Positions 8,972-17,888 of a stretch of 64,000 nucleotides of DNA are shown one piece after another. The DNA comes from Kribbella kalugense (GTDB lineage: Bacteria; Actinomycetota; Actinomycetes; Propionibacteriales; Kribbellaceae), in contig NZ_SODF01000001.1 of NCBI RefSeq assembly GCF_004365875.1, positions 682,001 to 746,000 of the forward strand, read 5' to 3'. The notes beneath the pieces were generated by a model that worked only from the letters and a program-made list of their open reading frames with translations, was not told where the DNA came from and searched no databases. Each line of letters opens with the position of its first letter. The stretch's first letter is position 1. The translations under genes were made by a program, and so were the position numbers.

Positions 8972-11716
8972 ATGCAGGTAACACGCCGCCGCAGGCGTGA
9001 CGTAGAGGGCTCACGCAGTCCCCTCCGGCGCAGATTACCATTGCTGACCGCGGGCACCACCGCGCTCGCGGTGACCCTGGCAGGCACCGCCGTCGCGTCG
9101 ACGACGGGCTTCGGTCACGACCAGGTCGGCCAGGTCACGGACAAGGGCGAGGTCATCTCGTCCGACCAGTACCTCAAGCCGATCGGCGATCGTCTCGTCC
9201 TCCAGGACGGCAAGATCATGTCGTCCACGGTCAGCCCGGACGGCAGCCATATAGCCGCCTCCGTGACCGACGGCGGGATGGCGCTGGCGATCGTCGACCT
9301 GAAGAACTGGAAGGTCCAGCAGTACATCGGCAACAACGCCGCCGCCGACCTGAAGATCCCCGGCAACGACATCGGCCAGGAAGGCCCGACGTACTCGCCG
9401 GACGGTAAGCAGGTCTGGCTGGGGCAGACCGACGGCTACCGGAAGTTCGACGTGAACGCCGACGGCTCGCTCGCGAACCCGACGTTCGTGGCGATCCCGG
9501 CTGACGGTGCGAAGCATTCGCTCGCCGCGGAGGCCGTGTTCTCCGCGGACAGCTCGACCGTGTACTCCGCGGTCAACGGCCAGAACCGCGTGATCGCGAT
9601 CGACACCGCGACCGGCACCATCAAGCAGAGCTGGGCGACCGGCAACGCGCCGCGTGACCTGGTCATGGTCGACGGCAAGCTGTACGTGAGCAACGAGGGT
9701 GGCCGGACCGCGCGGGCCGGCGACACCACGCTCAACTCGTACGGCACCGCCGTCGTCGCGAACCAGAACTCGATCACCACGACCGGTACGGTCAGCGTGA
9801 TCGACCTGAAGAACCCGGCTGCCGCCGTCGCCAGCATCGACGTCGGTCTGCACCCGACGGCGCTGTACGCCAAGAACGGTGCCGTGTTCGTCGCCAACAC
9901 CGCGACCAACAGCGTGTCCGTGATCGACACCCGGCGCGGGCGGGTCGTCCAGACCATCGCCACGCAGCCGTGGCCGGAGGCCTCGGTCGGGTACGAGCCC
10001 GACGGCATCACACTCACCAACGACGGCCACCTGCTGGTCTCGCTCGGTCGTGCGAACGCGATCGCGGTCTACAAGTACCGCAACCCGCTCGAGCCGGTCA
10101 GCTACGTCGGCCTGCTGCCGACCGACTACTTCCCGGCCGAGCTCGCTCAGGTCGGCAAGGACATCGTGGTCTCGAACACGCGCGGTATCGACGCCCTCCG
10201 GACGACCACGGCGGCCGGTCACGGCACGCACGACACCACGTCGAGCCTGACCAAGTTCCGGCTGCCCGACGACCACGCCATCCAGAAGCAGTACACCGGC
10301 CAGGTCTTCGAGCAGAACGGCTGGACCAAGGGCTCGGCCCAGCTCGCGACGGACAAGGGCCACCGCAAGCCGGTGCCGGTCCCGGCCAAGCTCGGCGACC
10401 CGTCGACGATCAAGCACGTCTTCCTCCTGGTCAAGGAGAACCGCACCTACGACCAGGTGTACGGCGACATCCCCGAGGGCAACGGTGACCCGGCGCTCGC
10501 GCAGTACGGCGAGAACGTGACGCCGAACCAGCACGCGCTGGCCAAGCAGTTCGGGCTGTACGACAACACCTACGACGTCGGCACGAACTCCGCGGAGGGT
10601 CACAACTGGCTGATGCAGGCCGACAACCCGGAGTACACCGAGTCCTCGGCCGGTGAGTACCTGCGCAGCTACGACACCGAGAACGATGCCCTCGGCCACC
10701 AGAAGAGCGGCTTCATCTGGACCGGTGCGCAGGCGGCCGGTAAGTCGGTCAAGGACTACGGCGAGTTCCAGTCGGTCGAGCAGAAGCCGGCCGGCGCGAC
10801 CTGGCAGAACCTGTACTGCGACACCAAGACGATGGAGTCGACCGGTGCCGCGACGCAGTACCCGATCCAGGTCGGCTCAGCGATCCCGTCACTGAACAAG
10901 GTCTCGGTGCCCGGCTTCCCGCTCTTCGACACCAGCGTTCCGGACGTCTACAAGGAACAGATCTGGAAGCAGGACTTCGAGAAGAACGGTCCGGCCAACC
11001 TGAACATGTTCTGGTACTCCAACGACCACACCGGCGGGACCGCGAACGGCCCGGCCCAGGTGGCCGACAACGACCTGGCCGTCGGCCGGACCGTGGACGC
11101 GATCACCCACAGCAAGTACTGGAAGGACTCGGCGATCTTCATCGTCGAGGACGACTCGCAGGCCGGCCTCGATCACATCGACGGGCACCGGGCGCCGATC
11201 CAGATCATCAGCCCGTACGCGCAGCACGGTGCGGTCGACAGCCACTACTACACCCAGATCACGATGATGCGGACCATCGAGCAGATCCTCGGGATCCACC
11301 CGATGAACCAGAAGGACACCGCGGCCACCCCGATGTTCGGCGCGTTCACCAGCAAGCCGAACTACGCGCCGTTCACCGCGCTCCCGAACCGGACCTCGCT
11401 GACCGGTGGCGTCAACCCGCTGCCGACCTGTGGCGCGGACGTTCCCGCGGCGCAGAACCCGAACGTCGCAGCGGCGCCGACCGCGGCCGTACCGGCCGGC
11501 ATGGCGTCGATGGCGGCGACCTGGTCGGCGTGGAAGGACCAGCAGCGGACCACCGGCCCGAACGCCAAGGCCGACTACGCGAACCCGTCCCAGATGAACC
11601 ACTACGACTGGTACGAGGCGCACAACTGGTCCACGCCGTACCCCGGCGAGACCAAGATCGTCGCGCCGAACGACGTGCCGGGAGCGATCATCCCGGCCGC
11701 CGAGAGCGACGGCTGA
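8972..11716 (+). CDS. secreted beta-propeller/phosphoesterase family protein
   Basis: 914 residues starting M-Q-V-T-R-R-R-R, with an Arg-rich N-terminus and a hydrophobic segment ending A-V-A-S near residue 45, a signal peptide of possible Tat type. Residues about 50-470 contain YVTN-like propeller repeats such as S-V-I-D-T-R-R-G-R-V-V. The C-terminal half has hallmarks of the phosphoesterase family (PF04185): L-V-K-E-N-R-T-Y-D-Q-V-Y-G-D, the S-A-E-G-H-N-W segment, and I-F-I-V-E-D-D-S-Q-A-G-L-D-H with a downstream G-H-R. Such enzymes hydrolyse phosphate esters outside the cell; the exact substrate is unknown. AAGGGA lies nine bases before the chosen ATG, which supports it over longer frames. 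Confidence 0.88.
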   Translation: MQVTRRRRRDVEGSRSPLRRRLPLLTAGTTALAVTLAGTAVASTTGFGHDQVGQVTDKGEVISSDQYLKPIGDRLVLQDGKIMSSTVSPDGSHIAASVTDGGMALAIVDLKNWKVQQYIGNNAAADLKIPGNDIGQEGPTYSPDGKQVWLGQTDGYRKFDVNADGSLANPTFVAIPADGAKHSLAAEAVFSADSSTVYSAVNGQNRVIAIDTATGTIKQSWATGNAPRDLVMVDGKLYVSNEGGRTARAGDTTLNSYGTAVVANQNSITTTGTVSVIDLKNPAAAVASIDVGLHPTALYAKNGAVFVANTATNSVSVIDTRRGRVVQTIATQPWPEASVGYEPDGITLTNDGHLLVSLGRANAIAVYKYRNPLEPVSYVGLLPTDYFPAELAQVGKDIVVSNTRGIDALRTTTAAGHGTHDTTSSLTKFRLPDDHAIQKQYTGQVFEQNGWTKGSAQLATDKGHRKPVPVPAKLGDPSTIKHVFLLVKENRTYDQVYGDIPEGNGDPALAQYGENVTPNQHALAKQFGLYDNTYDVGTNSAEGHNWLMQADNPEYTESSAGEYLRSYDTENDALGHQKSGFIWTGAQAAGKSVKDYGEFQSVEQKPAGATWQNLYCDTKTMESTGAATQYPIQVGSAIPSLNKVSVPGFPLFDTSVPDVYKEQIWKQDFEKNGPANLNMFWYSNDHTGGTANGPAQVADNDLAVGRTVDAITHSKYWKDSAIFIVEDDSQAGLDHIDGHRAPIQIISPYAQHGAVDSHYYTQITMMRTIEQILGIHPMNQKDTAATPMFGAFTSKPNYAPFTALPNRTSLTGGVNPLPTCGADVPAAQNPNVAAAPTAAVPAGMASMAATWSAWKDQQRTTGPNAKADYANPSQMNHYDWYEAHNWSTPYPGETKIVAPNDVPGAIIPAAESDG

Positions 11717-11764
11717 ACACCCGGAAGTAACGACAAGTTCAGAACCGTGCTGTAGAAACACTGC

Positions 11765-12427
11765 ATGCCAGCAACGCGGGCGTCGGCCCGGATCGAGCAA
11801 CCAGCCGATCCGGCCGACGTCCGCGCCGTCGGTTACGGACCCCGCGACGTACCGAAGGTGCCGGAGAAGTACGACGGCCTGCCGGTCCGCAAGGAGAAGT
11901 CCGGCCGGGTCGACCACTGGAACGCCGACCTGATGGACCCGGAGCCGTCGACCGTGTACATCGTCGACGACCGGTACGTGTTCGTGACCGACAAGCGCGG
12001 ACGGGTCGTGCACGCCGAGGGCTGGCTGGGCTGGCGTCCCGGCAAGGAGGACAACGAGAACCACCGGAACCTCGACGCCCAGTTGGAGGCGGGCGAGCCG
12101 GACCGGCAGGCGGCCGACGACGGCGGGCACCTGTTCGCCGCGATGTTCGGTGGTCCGGGGGAGTCGTTGAACCTGACCGCGCAGTCCCGTGAGCAGAACC
12201 GGGCGGTCGCGGGCAGCAACAACTGGCGCCGGATGGAGGACGCCTGGCGGGCCAAGCGGGCCGCGGGGCTCCCGGTGCACGCTGCGATCGACGTACAGCA
12301 CGCGAATCAGCAGACCCGACGGCCGTCCAGCCGGTCGGTGACCGACCGCAGCGAAGGGCAGCGGTCACCCCGGCGTATCTTCAGGGAGACCAAACCGCAG
12401 CCGTCCCGGGGATACGAGAGACCATGA
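11765..12427 (+). CDS. DNA/RNA non-specific endonuclease toxin (Endonuclea_NS_2-like)
   Basis: 220 residues. The domain from about residue 50 to 215 resembles the nuclease domain found at the C-terminus of polymorphic toxins: D-G-G-H at 119-122 supplies the presumed catalytic His, followed by F-G-G-P-G-E-S-L-N-L, a conserved Asn in E-Q-N-R (145) and N-W-R-R-M-E-D-A-W (153-161). The tail R-R-P-S-S-R-S-V-T matches the usual end of the domain, so the gene seems complete. It has no signal peptide and none of the LXG, WXG100, RHS or PAAR modules that normally deliver such toxins. An in-frame TAG just upstream (11753-11755) rules out a longer protein. The stop overlaps the next ATG by 4 nt, the arrangement expected of a toxin followed by immunity. 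Confidence 0.75.
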   Translation: MPATRASARIEQPADPADVRAVGYGPRDVPKVPEKYDGLPVRKEKSGRVDHWNADLMDPEPSTVYIVDDRYVFVTDKRGRVVHAEGWLGWRPGKEDNENHRNLDAQLEAGEPDRQAADDGGHLFAAMFGGPGESLNLTAQSREQNRAVAGSNNWRRMEDAWRAKRAAGLPVHAAIDVQHANQQTRRPSSRSVTDRSEGQRSPRRIFRETKPQPSRGYERP

Positions 12428-12804
12428 GCGAGATCGGCACGATCGACACCATTGCCCGCGCCCTGACAGCCAACCTGCCCGCGGGATGGCATCAGGTGAC
12501 CGGGGTCTATCGGTCGACGACGTCGTACTCCGAACTGGACGCGACCGTGGACGGCGCGCAGCTCGATCCGCTGCCGGAGGGGCTCGAGGACCACTTCGAG
12601 CAGCTGCGGCGGGAGATGTACCAGCCGGGTAAGGGGACCTGGCTGACCGCTCAGGTGAGCGTCACGGCCGACGGGCACTTCGCGACCGACTTCGACTACG
12701 ACGACGAGCCGGCCTGGTCGATTCCTGTCGACACAGCGATCTACGCGGCCGATCTGCGCGAGTTCCCGCGGGACGCCGAGCACACGCCGGAGTGGCTGAC
12801 TTAA
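12424..12804 (+). CDS. putative immunity protein, DUF600/YezG-like
   Basis: 126 acidic residues with no signal or membrane segment. The pattern L-P-A-G-W-H-Q-V near residue 19, G-T-W-L-T-A-Q near 72, G-H-F-A-T-D-F-D-Y-D-D-E-P-A-W near 83-97 and the C-terminal P-R-D-A-E-H-T-P-E-W-L are typical of the YezG/DUF600 group, which includes antitoxins for nuclease toxins. Translational coupling to the upstream nuclease (ATGA) supports a protective role. Family assignment is from recalled motifs only; the immunity function is inferred from family and position. Confidence 0.72.
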   Translation: MSEIGTIDTIARALTANLPAGWHQVTGVYRSTTSYSELDATVDGAQLDPLPEGLEDHFEQLRREMYQPGKGTWLTAQVSVTADGHFATDFDYDDEPAWSIPVDTAIYAADLREFPRDAEHTPEWLT

Positions 12805-12924
12805 TTGGGTGGCAGGCCGACGTGGCCGCTGGTAACGTCGCCGGTCTGTCTTTTCGGGATCGAATCGAACCGGATGGATCTGCTCCGGGGCGGGACCCAG
12901 CTCACGATTCGAGGCTGCTCACCC

Positions 12925-14952
12925 ATGGCCGAAACAGAACTTGAGGCCGAACGCGCTTTCCTGACAACTGCCCACAGCGCCCTGCGCCGGATGTACGCCG
13001 AGGTCGTCGACCGCGACGTCCAGGTCATCGGCGGCGAGGACAACGACGAACGCTTCACCAACGAGGCCAACCAGCGGGCCAAGGAGATGCGTACCCACGC
13101 TCTCGTCGACCTGCCCGACGTACCGCTGTTCTTCGGCCGGCTCGGCTACGAGCACGGCACGATCCAGGACATCGACCAGATCTACATCGGCCGCCGGCAC
13201 GTGCACGACGGCAGCGGCGTACCGCTGGTGATCGACTGGCGGGCACCGGTGTCGGTGCCGTTCTACCGGGCGACGAACAGCGATCGGCAGCGGGTGCTGA
13301 TGCGCCGCCGGTACGGGTTCTCGGACCACGCCGAGCTGACCGGGTTCGAGGACGAGTCGCTGACCGCGGCCGTGGCGACGGATCAGGCGGACGTCTTCCT
13401 GCGGGCCGAGATCGAGCGGCCGCGCACCGGTCCGATGCGCGACATCGTGGCCACCATTCAGCCCGAGCAGGACGATCTCGTCCGGGCGCCACTGCATCCG
13501 AGCGTGTGCGTGCAGGGTGCGCCTGGCACCGGCAAGACCGCGGTCGGACTGCACCGCGTCGCGTACCTGCTCTACACCGAACGCGAGCGACTCGGCCGCG
13601 GCGGTGTCGTCATCGTCGGACCGAACCGTTCGTTCCTCTCCTACATCCGCAAGGTCCTGCCCGCGCTCGGCGAGGTCGACGTCCGGCAGATCACCATCGA
13701 CGAGCTCCTCACCCGGCCGACCACGGCGACCGACGAGCCGGAGGGGGAGCGGCTGAAGGGCGACGCCCGGATGGCCGACGTACTGCGGCGTGCGTTGTGG
13801 TCGTACGTCGGTACGCCGACCGAGGGAGTCCTTTACAGCAAGGGATCCCGGCGTTATCGCGTCCACGACTACGAGGTCGTGAACATCGTGTCGGACCTGC
13901 GTGAATCCACTCGCTACGCGCCGGGCCGGAACGCTCTCGCGCAGCGGATCGCGCACGTCGTCCTGGTCCGGATGGAGGAGCGGGCCGAGTCTCCGGACGA
14001 CCGCGTCCAGAACGCTGTCGCCCGTTCGAAGCCCGTGAAGGACGTGCTCGACTCGGTCTGGCCCCGCGTCGTACCCGAGCAGGTCCTGCACCGGCTCTTC
14101 TCGAACGCGGACTTCCTCGCCCACGCCGCTGCGGCGCTGACAGATGAGGAGCGTACGGCGCTGTTGTGGGACAAGCCGGCGCGGTCGTGGAAGTCGGCGA
14201 AGTGGTCGTTCGCCGACAACGTCCTGCTTGATGAGCTGGAGGACCTGATCGAGCGGCGTACCGGATCGCTCGGTCACCTCGTCCTGGACGAGGCGCAGGA
14301 CCTCTCGGCGATGCAGCTGCGGGCACTGGGTCGGCGATGCCGGACCGGTTCGGCCACGGTGCTCGGTGACCTCGCGCAGGCGACGACGGCGTGGGCTGCG
14401 GGCTCCTGGGACCTGGTGCTCGGTCATCTCGACAAGACCGACGGCGTGGTGGCCGAGCTCGACCGCGGCTTCCGGGTGCCGGAGCAGATCATCAACTTCG
14501 CCGCGAAGCTGTTGCCGGAAATCGCCCCGACGCTGAGCACGCCGAGCGGGGTCCGCACGGTCGCCGACGCGTTGAGCATCGTCTCGGCCACCGAGTCGAC
14601 GTTCGCCGACGAGGTCGTCGCCGCCTGCCGGTCCGCGCTCGCCGGCGAAGGATCGGTCGCCCTGATCGCAGCCGACGACCAGGTCGGCCGGCTCCGGGAC
14701 GCGATCGCCGCCGCCGGTCTCGAGGTCGCACTGATCGGCGAGACCGAGGACGAGATCGACACCGTCCGCCTGGTCTGCGTGCCGGCCACCCTGGCCAAGG
14801 GCCTCGAGTTCGACGCGGTCATAGTCGCCGAACCCGCCCACATCGTCGCCGCCGAACCCCGAGGCCTCCACCGCCTCTACGTCGTACTGACCCGAGCCGT
14901 AAGCCGCCTCCAAATCATCCACGCCGACCCCCTGCCAGGAGCCCTGGGCTGA
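12925..14952 (+). CDS. HelD-family RNA polymerase-recycling ATPase / UvrD-like helicase
   Basis: 675 residues. The N-terminus (E-L-E-A-E-R-A-F-L) is helical, as in HelD proteins that insert into the RNA polymerase secondary channel. Superfamily 1 motifs follow: Walker A G-A-P-G-T-G-K-T at about 198-205, L-V-L-D-E-A-Q-D-L-S (motif II), G-D-L-A-Q-A-T (motif III), F-R-V-P-E-Q-I (motif IV), L-A-K-G-L-E-F-D-A-V (motif V) and V-V-L-T-R-A (motif VI). HelD proteins release stalled polymerase, and some actinobacterial relatives confer rifampicin tolerance. I see no rifamycin-associated inverted repeat in the 120 bp upstream. The start M-A-E-T-E-L was chosen because homology begins there; an upstream in-frame start at 12805 is less likely. 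Confidence 0.82.
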   Translation: MAETELEAERAFLTTAHSALRRMYAEVVDRDVQVIGGEDNDERFTNEANQRAKEMRTHALVDLPDVPLFFGRLGYEHGTIQDIDQIYIGRRHVHDGSGVPLVIDWRAPVSVPFYRATNSDRQRVLMRRRYGFSDHAELTGFEDESLTAAVATDQADVFLRAEIERPRTGPMRDIVATIQPEQDDLVRAPLHPSVCVQGAPGTGKTAVGLHRVAYLLYTERERLGRGGVVIVGPNRSFLSYIRKVLPALGEVDVRQITIDELLTRPTTATDEPEGERLKGDARMADVLRRALWSYVGTPTEGVLYSKGSRRYRVHDYEVVNIVSDLRESTRYAPGRNALAQRIAHVVLVRMEERAESPDDRVQNAVARSKPVKDVLDSVWPRVVPEQVLHRLFSNADFLAHAAAALTDEERTALLWDKPARSWKSAKWSFADNVLLDELEDLIERRTGSLGHLVLDEAQDLSAMQLRALGRRCRTGSATVLGDLAQATTAWAAGSWDLVLGHLDKTDGVVAELDRGFRVPEQIINFAAKLLPEIAPTLSTPSGVRTVADALSIVSATESTFADEVVAACRSALAGEGSVALIAADDQVGRLRDAIAAAGLEVALIGETEDEIDTVRLVCVPATLAKGLEFDAVIVAEPAHIVAAEPRGLHRLYVVLTRAVSRLQIIHADPLPGALG

Positions 14953-14978
14953 TCCCCTAGCGCCGTTATCGTGGCGCG

Positions 14979-16244
14979 ATGAAGCTCTTCGTGGTGGTCC
15001 TGATCGTGCTCGGCGCGGCCGGGATCACTTGGGGCATCGTCGCGCTCGTACGGCGGCAGCGGTACATCGACTCGTTGCGGAAGCGGGGCTGGAACTTCGT
15101 CAACAGTCCGACGTTCGACGCCGTGGCCCGGTTGAGTAATCCGCCGTTCGGGCTCGGGTTTGTTCGGAAGCCTGACGACCAGATCACCGGGCTGACCGCG
15201 GTCGGGCGGCCGTTCCAGGTGATCGAGTACAGCTCCGCGCACTGGTCGGGGTGGGTCGGCATGGTGACGCTGTCGCGCCGGCTTCCCGAGTTGTGGATCA
15301 CCGGCGGCGACACCAAGCCGCGGTACGGCGTCCTTGCCCACGCCGTGCCTGCTCCGGCGCAGCTTGGTCCGGGCTGGCAGGTCGGCGTACTCGATCCTGC
15401 TTTTGCGGCTGAGGTACTGACTCCGCAGGTGTCATCGCAGCTGACTGCCTTCGCCGCCGGACAGGCGGGAGTGAACGTCTGCATCGACGGCGATCAGCTT
15501 GTCGTGCTCAATCCGCCGCGTGAGAAGCCGGACCTGCTCGCGCCGTGGCTGGAGCAGCTCGGTGCCATCGCGGCGGCGATCGACGCGACGCCGCTCGACC
15601 ACTGGATCCAGCCCGAGGTGCCGCCGCGGCTGACCTTCTATCACCACCCGGACTGGTACTGGATCGGTGTCGACGACAGCCTGCTGGAGTTCACGCCGGT
15701 GGCCCGCGGCGGTCACGGCCACAGCACCAGCGAGGTGATCCGCGGCCGGGACGGCGACGGGCCGCCGTTCGTCGCGTTCACGCATCACTGGAAGACGACG
15801 CGCACCGAGACCTACACCGACAGCGAGGGCCGGACGCAGACCCGGACCGTGACAGAGAACCACAGCGAGCCGATCCTCGGGTTCCAGCTGCCGGTCCGGA
15901 TGCCGCGGCTGCAGGTCGGGCGGAAGAGCTTCGGCAATCGCGGGATCAGCTTCGAGAGCCAGGCGTTCAACGACAAGTTCGCCGTCCACGCGCAGGACAC
16001 GAAGTTCGCATACGACGTGGTCCATCCGCGCCAGATGGAGTACCTGATGGCGAATCCGCCGGCGGCGTTCCGGATCGAGGAGGGCTGGGCCTGGTTCTCA
16101 CCGGGCGTGCACAGCCAGCCCGCGATCGCCCACAGCTCCGATTTCCTCCGCGGCTTCCTGTCCCGGGTCCCGCGCTTCGTCTGGCGCAATCTCGGCCTGC
16201 AGGACTCGCCCTACCCAGCAGTCGAGATAACCCGCGTCCAGTAA
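14979..16244 (+). CDS. hypothetical protein with N-terminal membrane anchor
   Basis: 421 residues. Residues 3-23 form one strong hydrophobic segment followed by R-R-Q-R, as in a protein anchored with its N-terminus in the membrane and the rest probably cytoplasmic. The soluble part holds N-P-P-F-G-L-G-F near residue 48, a Thr/Glu-rich stretch T-R-T-E-T-Y-T-D-S-E-G-R-T-Q-T near 271-285, and W-A-W-F-S-P-G-V near 362. The overall pattern resembles uncharacterised actinobacterial DUF3137-like proteins, but I cannot place it in a family. It starts 26 nt after the HelD-like gene and could be co-transcribed. No function is assigned. Confidence 0.7.
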   Translation: MKLFVVVLIVLGAAGITWGIVALVRRQRYIDSLRKRGWNFVNSPTFDAVARLSNPPFGLGFVRKPDDQITGLTAVGRPFQVIEYSSAHWSGWVGMVTLSRRLPELWITGGDTKPRYGVLAHAVPAPAQLGPGWQVGVLDPAFAAEVLTPQVSSQLTAFAAGQAGVNVCIDGDQLVVLNPPREKPDLLAPWLEQLGAIAAAIDATPLDHWIQPEVPPRLTFYHHPDWYWIGVDDSLLEFTPVARGGHGHSTSEVIRGRDGDGPPFVAFTHHWKTTRTETYTDSEGRTQTRTVTENHSEPILGFQLPVRMPRLQVGRKSFGNRGISFESQAFNDKFAVHAQDTKFAYDVVHPRQMEYLMANPPAAFRIEEGWAWFSPGVHSQPAIAHSSDFLRGFLSRVPRFVWRNLGLQDSPYPAVEITRVQ

Positions 16245-16311
16245 AAGGGAATGCGGTTACCCTCGGCGCGGTTGCTTCTGTGGGTGTGGCTCCACGGATG
16301 AGCCACCAGTT

Positions 16312-17799
16312 TTGGGAGGCATCATCACTACGCATGCGGCCCTGCTGCCGGTCGAGGAACATTCGGCGGGTGCAGGTCAACATACCGGCCAACGAACCCT
16401 GGTCATCTTCGGCGCCAGCGGCGATCTGAGCTCACGGTTGCTGCTGCCCGGTCTGGGCAGTCTCCTCGCCGGACAGCGCGCGACCAGCGTGCGGATCATC
16501 GGCACCGGGCGGTCTCCGCTCGCGGCGGACGAGTGGACGGACCGGGTCCGATCTGCTTTCGCGAGCGTAGCGAGGGAATCAGACGGCACTGCCGCGACCC
16601 GTGGCGAGATCGGTCCCGTGGCGGCGGAGACCCTCGCAACGACGGAGTACGTCGCCGGTGACCCGACGGACACCGATCACTTGCGTGCGCTGCTCGAGCT
16701 CGCCGGTCCGGCCCCGGTCCTGTACTTCTCGCTGCCGCCGGCCGTGACCACCGCGATCGTCGCAAAGCTCCGCGAGGTCGAGCTGCCGGAAGGGACCGAG
16801 CTGGCGTTCGAGAAGCCGTTCGGCACCGACGCCGCGTCCGCGGCCGCGCTGAACCAGCTCGTCGGCTCGTTCATCCCCGAGGAGAACGTGCACCGCGTCG
16901 ACCACTTCCTCGGCCGGACCGCGGTCCTGAATCTGATCGGCCTCCGTTTCGCCAACCGCCTGTTCGAGCCGGTGTGGAACGCCGAGCACATCGAGAGCGT
17001 CGAGATCGTGTACGACGAGACGCTCGGGCTCGAGGGACGCGCGCAGTACTACGACAACGCGGGCGCGCTCGTGGACATGATCCAGAGCCACCTCCTGCTC
17101 GTCCTCGCGCTCCTCGCGATGGACGCCCCCGCGACGATGGACGCGGTCGAGGTCCGCAGCGAGATGGCCCGCGCACTCCGCAGTACCCATCTCTACCGAG
17201 GCTCCGCGATCGAGGCCGGCCGGCGGGCGCGCTACACCGCGGGGATCGCCGACGATCGCGTGGTTCCGGCGTACGCCGATGAGGCCGGTGTGGACCGGGA
17301 CCGGGCCACCGAGACGCTCGCCGAGGTGACCGTCGAGCTGGACACGAACCGCTGGGCCGGCGTCCCGTTCACGCTGCGATCGGGCAAGGCGCTCGGGGTC
17401 GCGCGCAAGGAGATCGTGATCAAGTTCAAGCCGCTGCGGCACCTGCCGTCCGGCCTGAACGGCGCGCGCGACGGCGAGACGCTCCGCATCGGTCTGAACC
17501 CGGGCGAGCTGTCCCTGTCCGTCCCCGCGCTCGGCGTCGACGGCCCGTACACGATGGGCCAGGTCTTCCTCGACGCGACGCTGCCGTCGTCCCCGGTCCT
17601 GCCGTACGGCGAGGTGCTGAGCGGCATCCTCCGTCGCGACCCGCTCCTCTCGGTCCGTGGCGATGTGGCCGAACGCTGCTGGGAAATCGTCGAACCTGTC
17701 CTGACCGCTTGGCGTGCGGGTGAGGTCCCGTTGGAGGAGTACGAAGCCGGCTCGGATGGCCCGGCGGACTGGCAGGAGAGCACCGAATCGGCGGCCTGA
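16312..17799 (+). CDS. zwf: glucose-6-phosphate dehydrogenase
   Basis: Up to 495 residues. It has the NAD(P)-binding G-A-S-G-D-L-S-S-R-L near residue 36, E-K-P-F-G-T-D near 165 and the active-site segment H-R-V-D-H-F-L-G-R near 195, where most enzymes have R-I-D-H-Y-L-G-K. It oxidises glucose-6-phosphate to 6-phosphogluconolactone in the cytosolic pentose phosphate pathway. The variant motif and stand-alone setting (no opcA, tal or gnd beside it) suggest a secondary isozyme. The start is uncertain: there is no in-frame ATG or GTG near the N-terminus. TTG 16312 is the first candidate, yet a good GGGAGG lies just after it (16314-16319), in front of ATC/ACG codons. Confidence 0.88.
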   Translation: MGGIITTHAALLPVEEHSAGAGQHTGQRTLVIFGASGDLSSRLLLPGLGSLLAGQRATSVRIIGTGRSPLAADEWTDRVRSAFASVARESDGTAATRGEIGPVAAETLATTEYVAGDPTDTDHLRALLELAGPAPVLYFSLPPAVTTAIVAKLREVELPEGTELAFEKPFGTDAASAAALNQLVGSFIPEENVHRVDHFLGRTAVLNLIGLRFANRLFEPVWNAEHIESVEIVYDETLGLEGRAQYYDNAGALVDMIQSHLLLVLALLAMDAPATMDAVEVRSEMARALRSTHLYRGSAIEAGRRARYTAGIADDRVVPAYADEAGVDRDRATETLAEVTVELDTNRWAGVPFTLRSGKALGVARKEIVIKFKPLRHLPSGLNGARDGETLRIGLNPGELSLSVPALGVDGPYTMGQVFLDATLPSSPVLPYGEVLSGILRRDPLLSVRGDVAERCWEIVEPVLTAWRAGEVPLEEYEAGSDGPADWQESTESAA

Positions 17800-17823
17800 T
17801 TCCACCAGTTTTCGGGTTGAATC

Positions 17824-17855
17824 TTGACAAGGTTAAGTAATAGTTCCAATATCCT
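17824..17855 (+). promoter_or_regulatory. putative promoter of the alpha-galactosidase gene
   Basis: A perfect TTGACA at 17824-17829 is followed by an AT-rich stretch holding CAATAT (17847-17852, 17-nt spacer) and TATCCT (17850-17855, 20-nt spacer). The stretch is markedly richer in A and T than its surroundings. A strong ribosome site, AGAGAGG at 17874-17880, lies eight bases before the ATG at 17889. Which hexamer is the -10 cannot be decided by eye. Confidence 0.5.
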
Positions 17856-17888
17856 ATCCGATTCGGTTCTCTCAGAGAGGTCACCGCC

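Noticed and set aside
12805..12924. Rifamycin-associated element upstream of the HelD-like gene
   Set aside because: No inverted repeat of the expected type is visible in the 120 bp.
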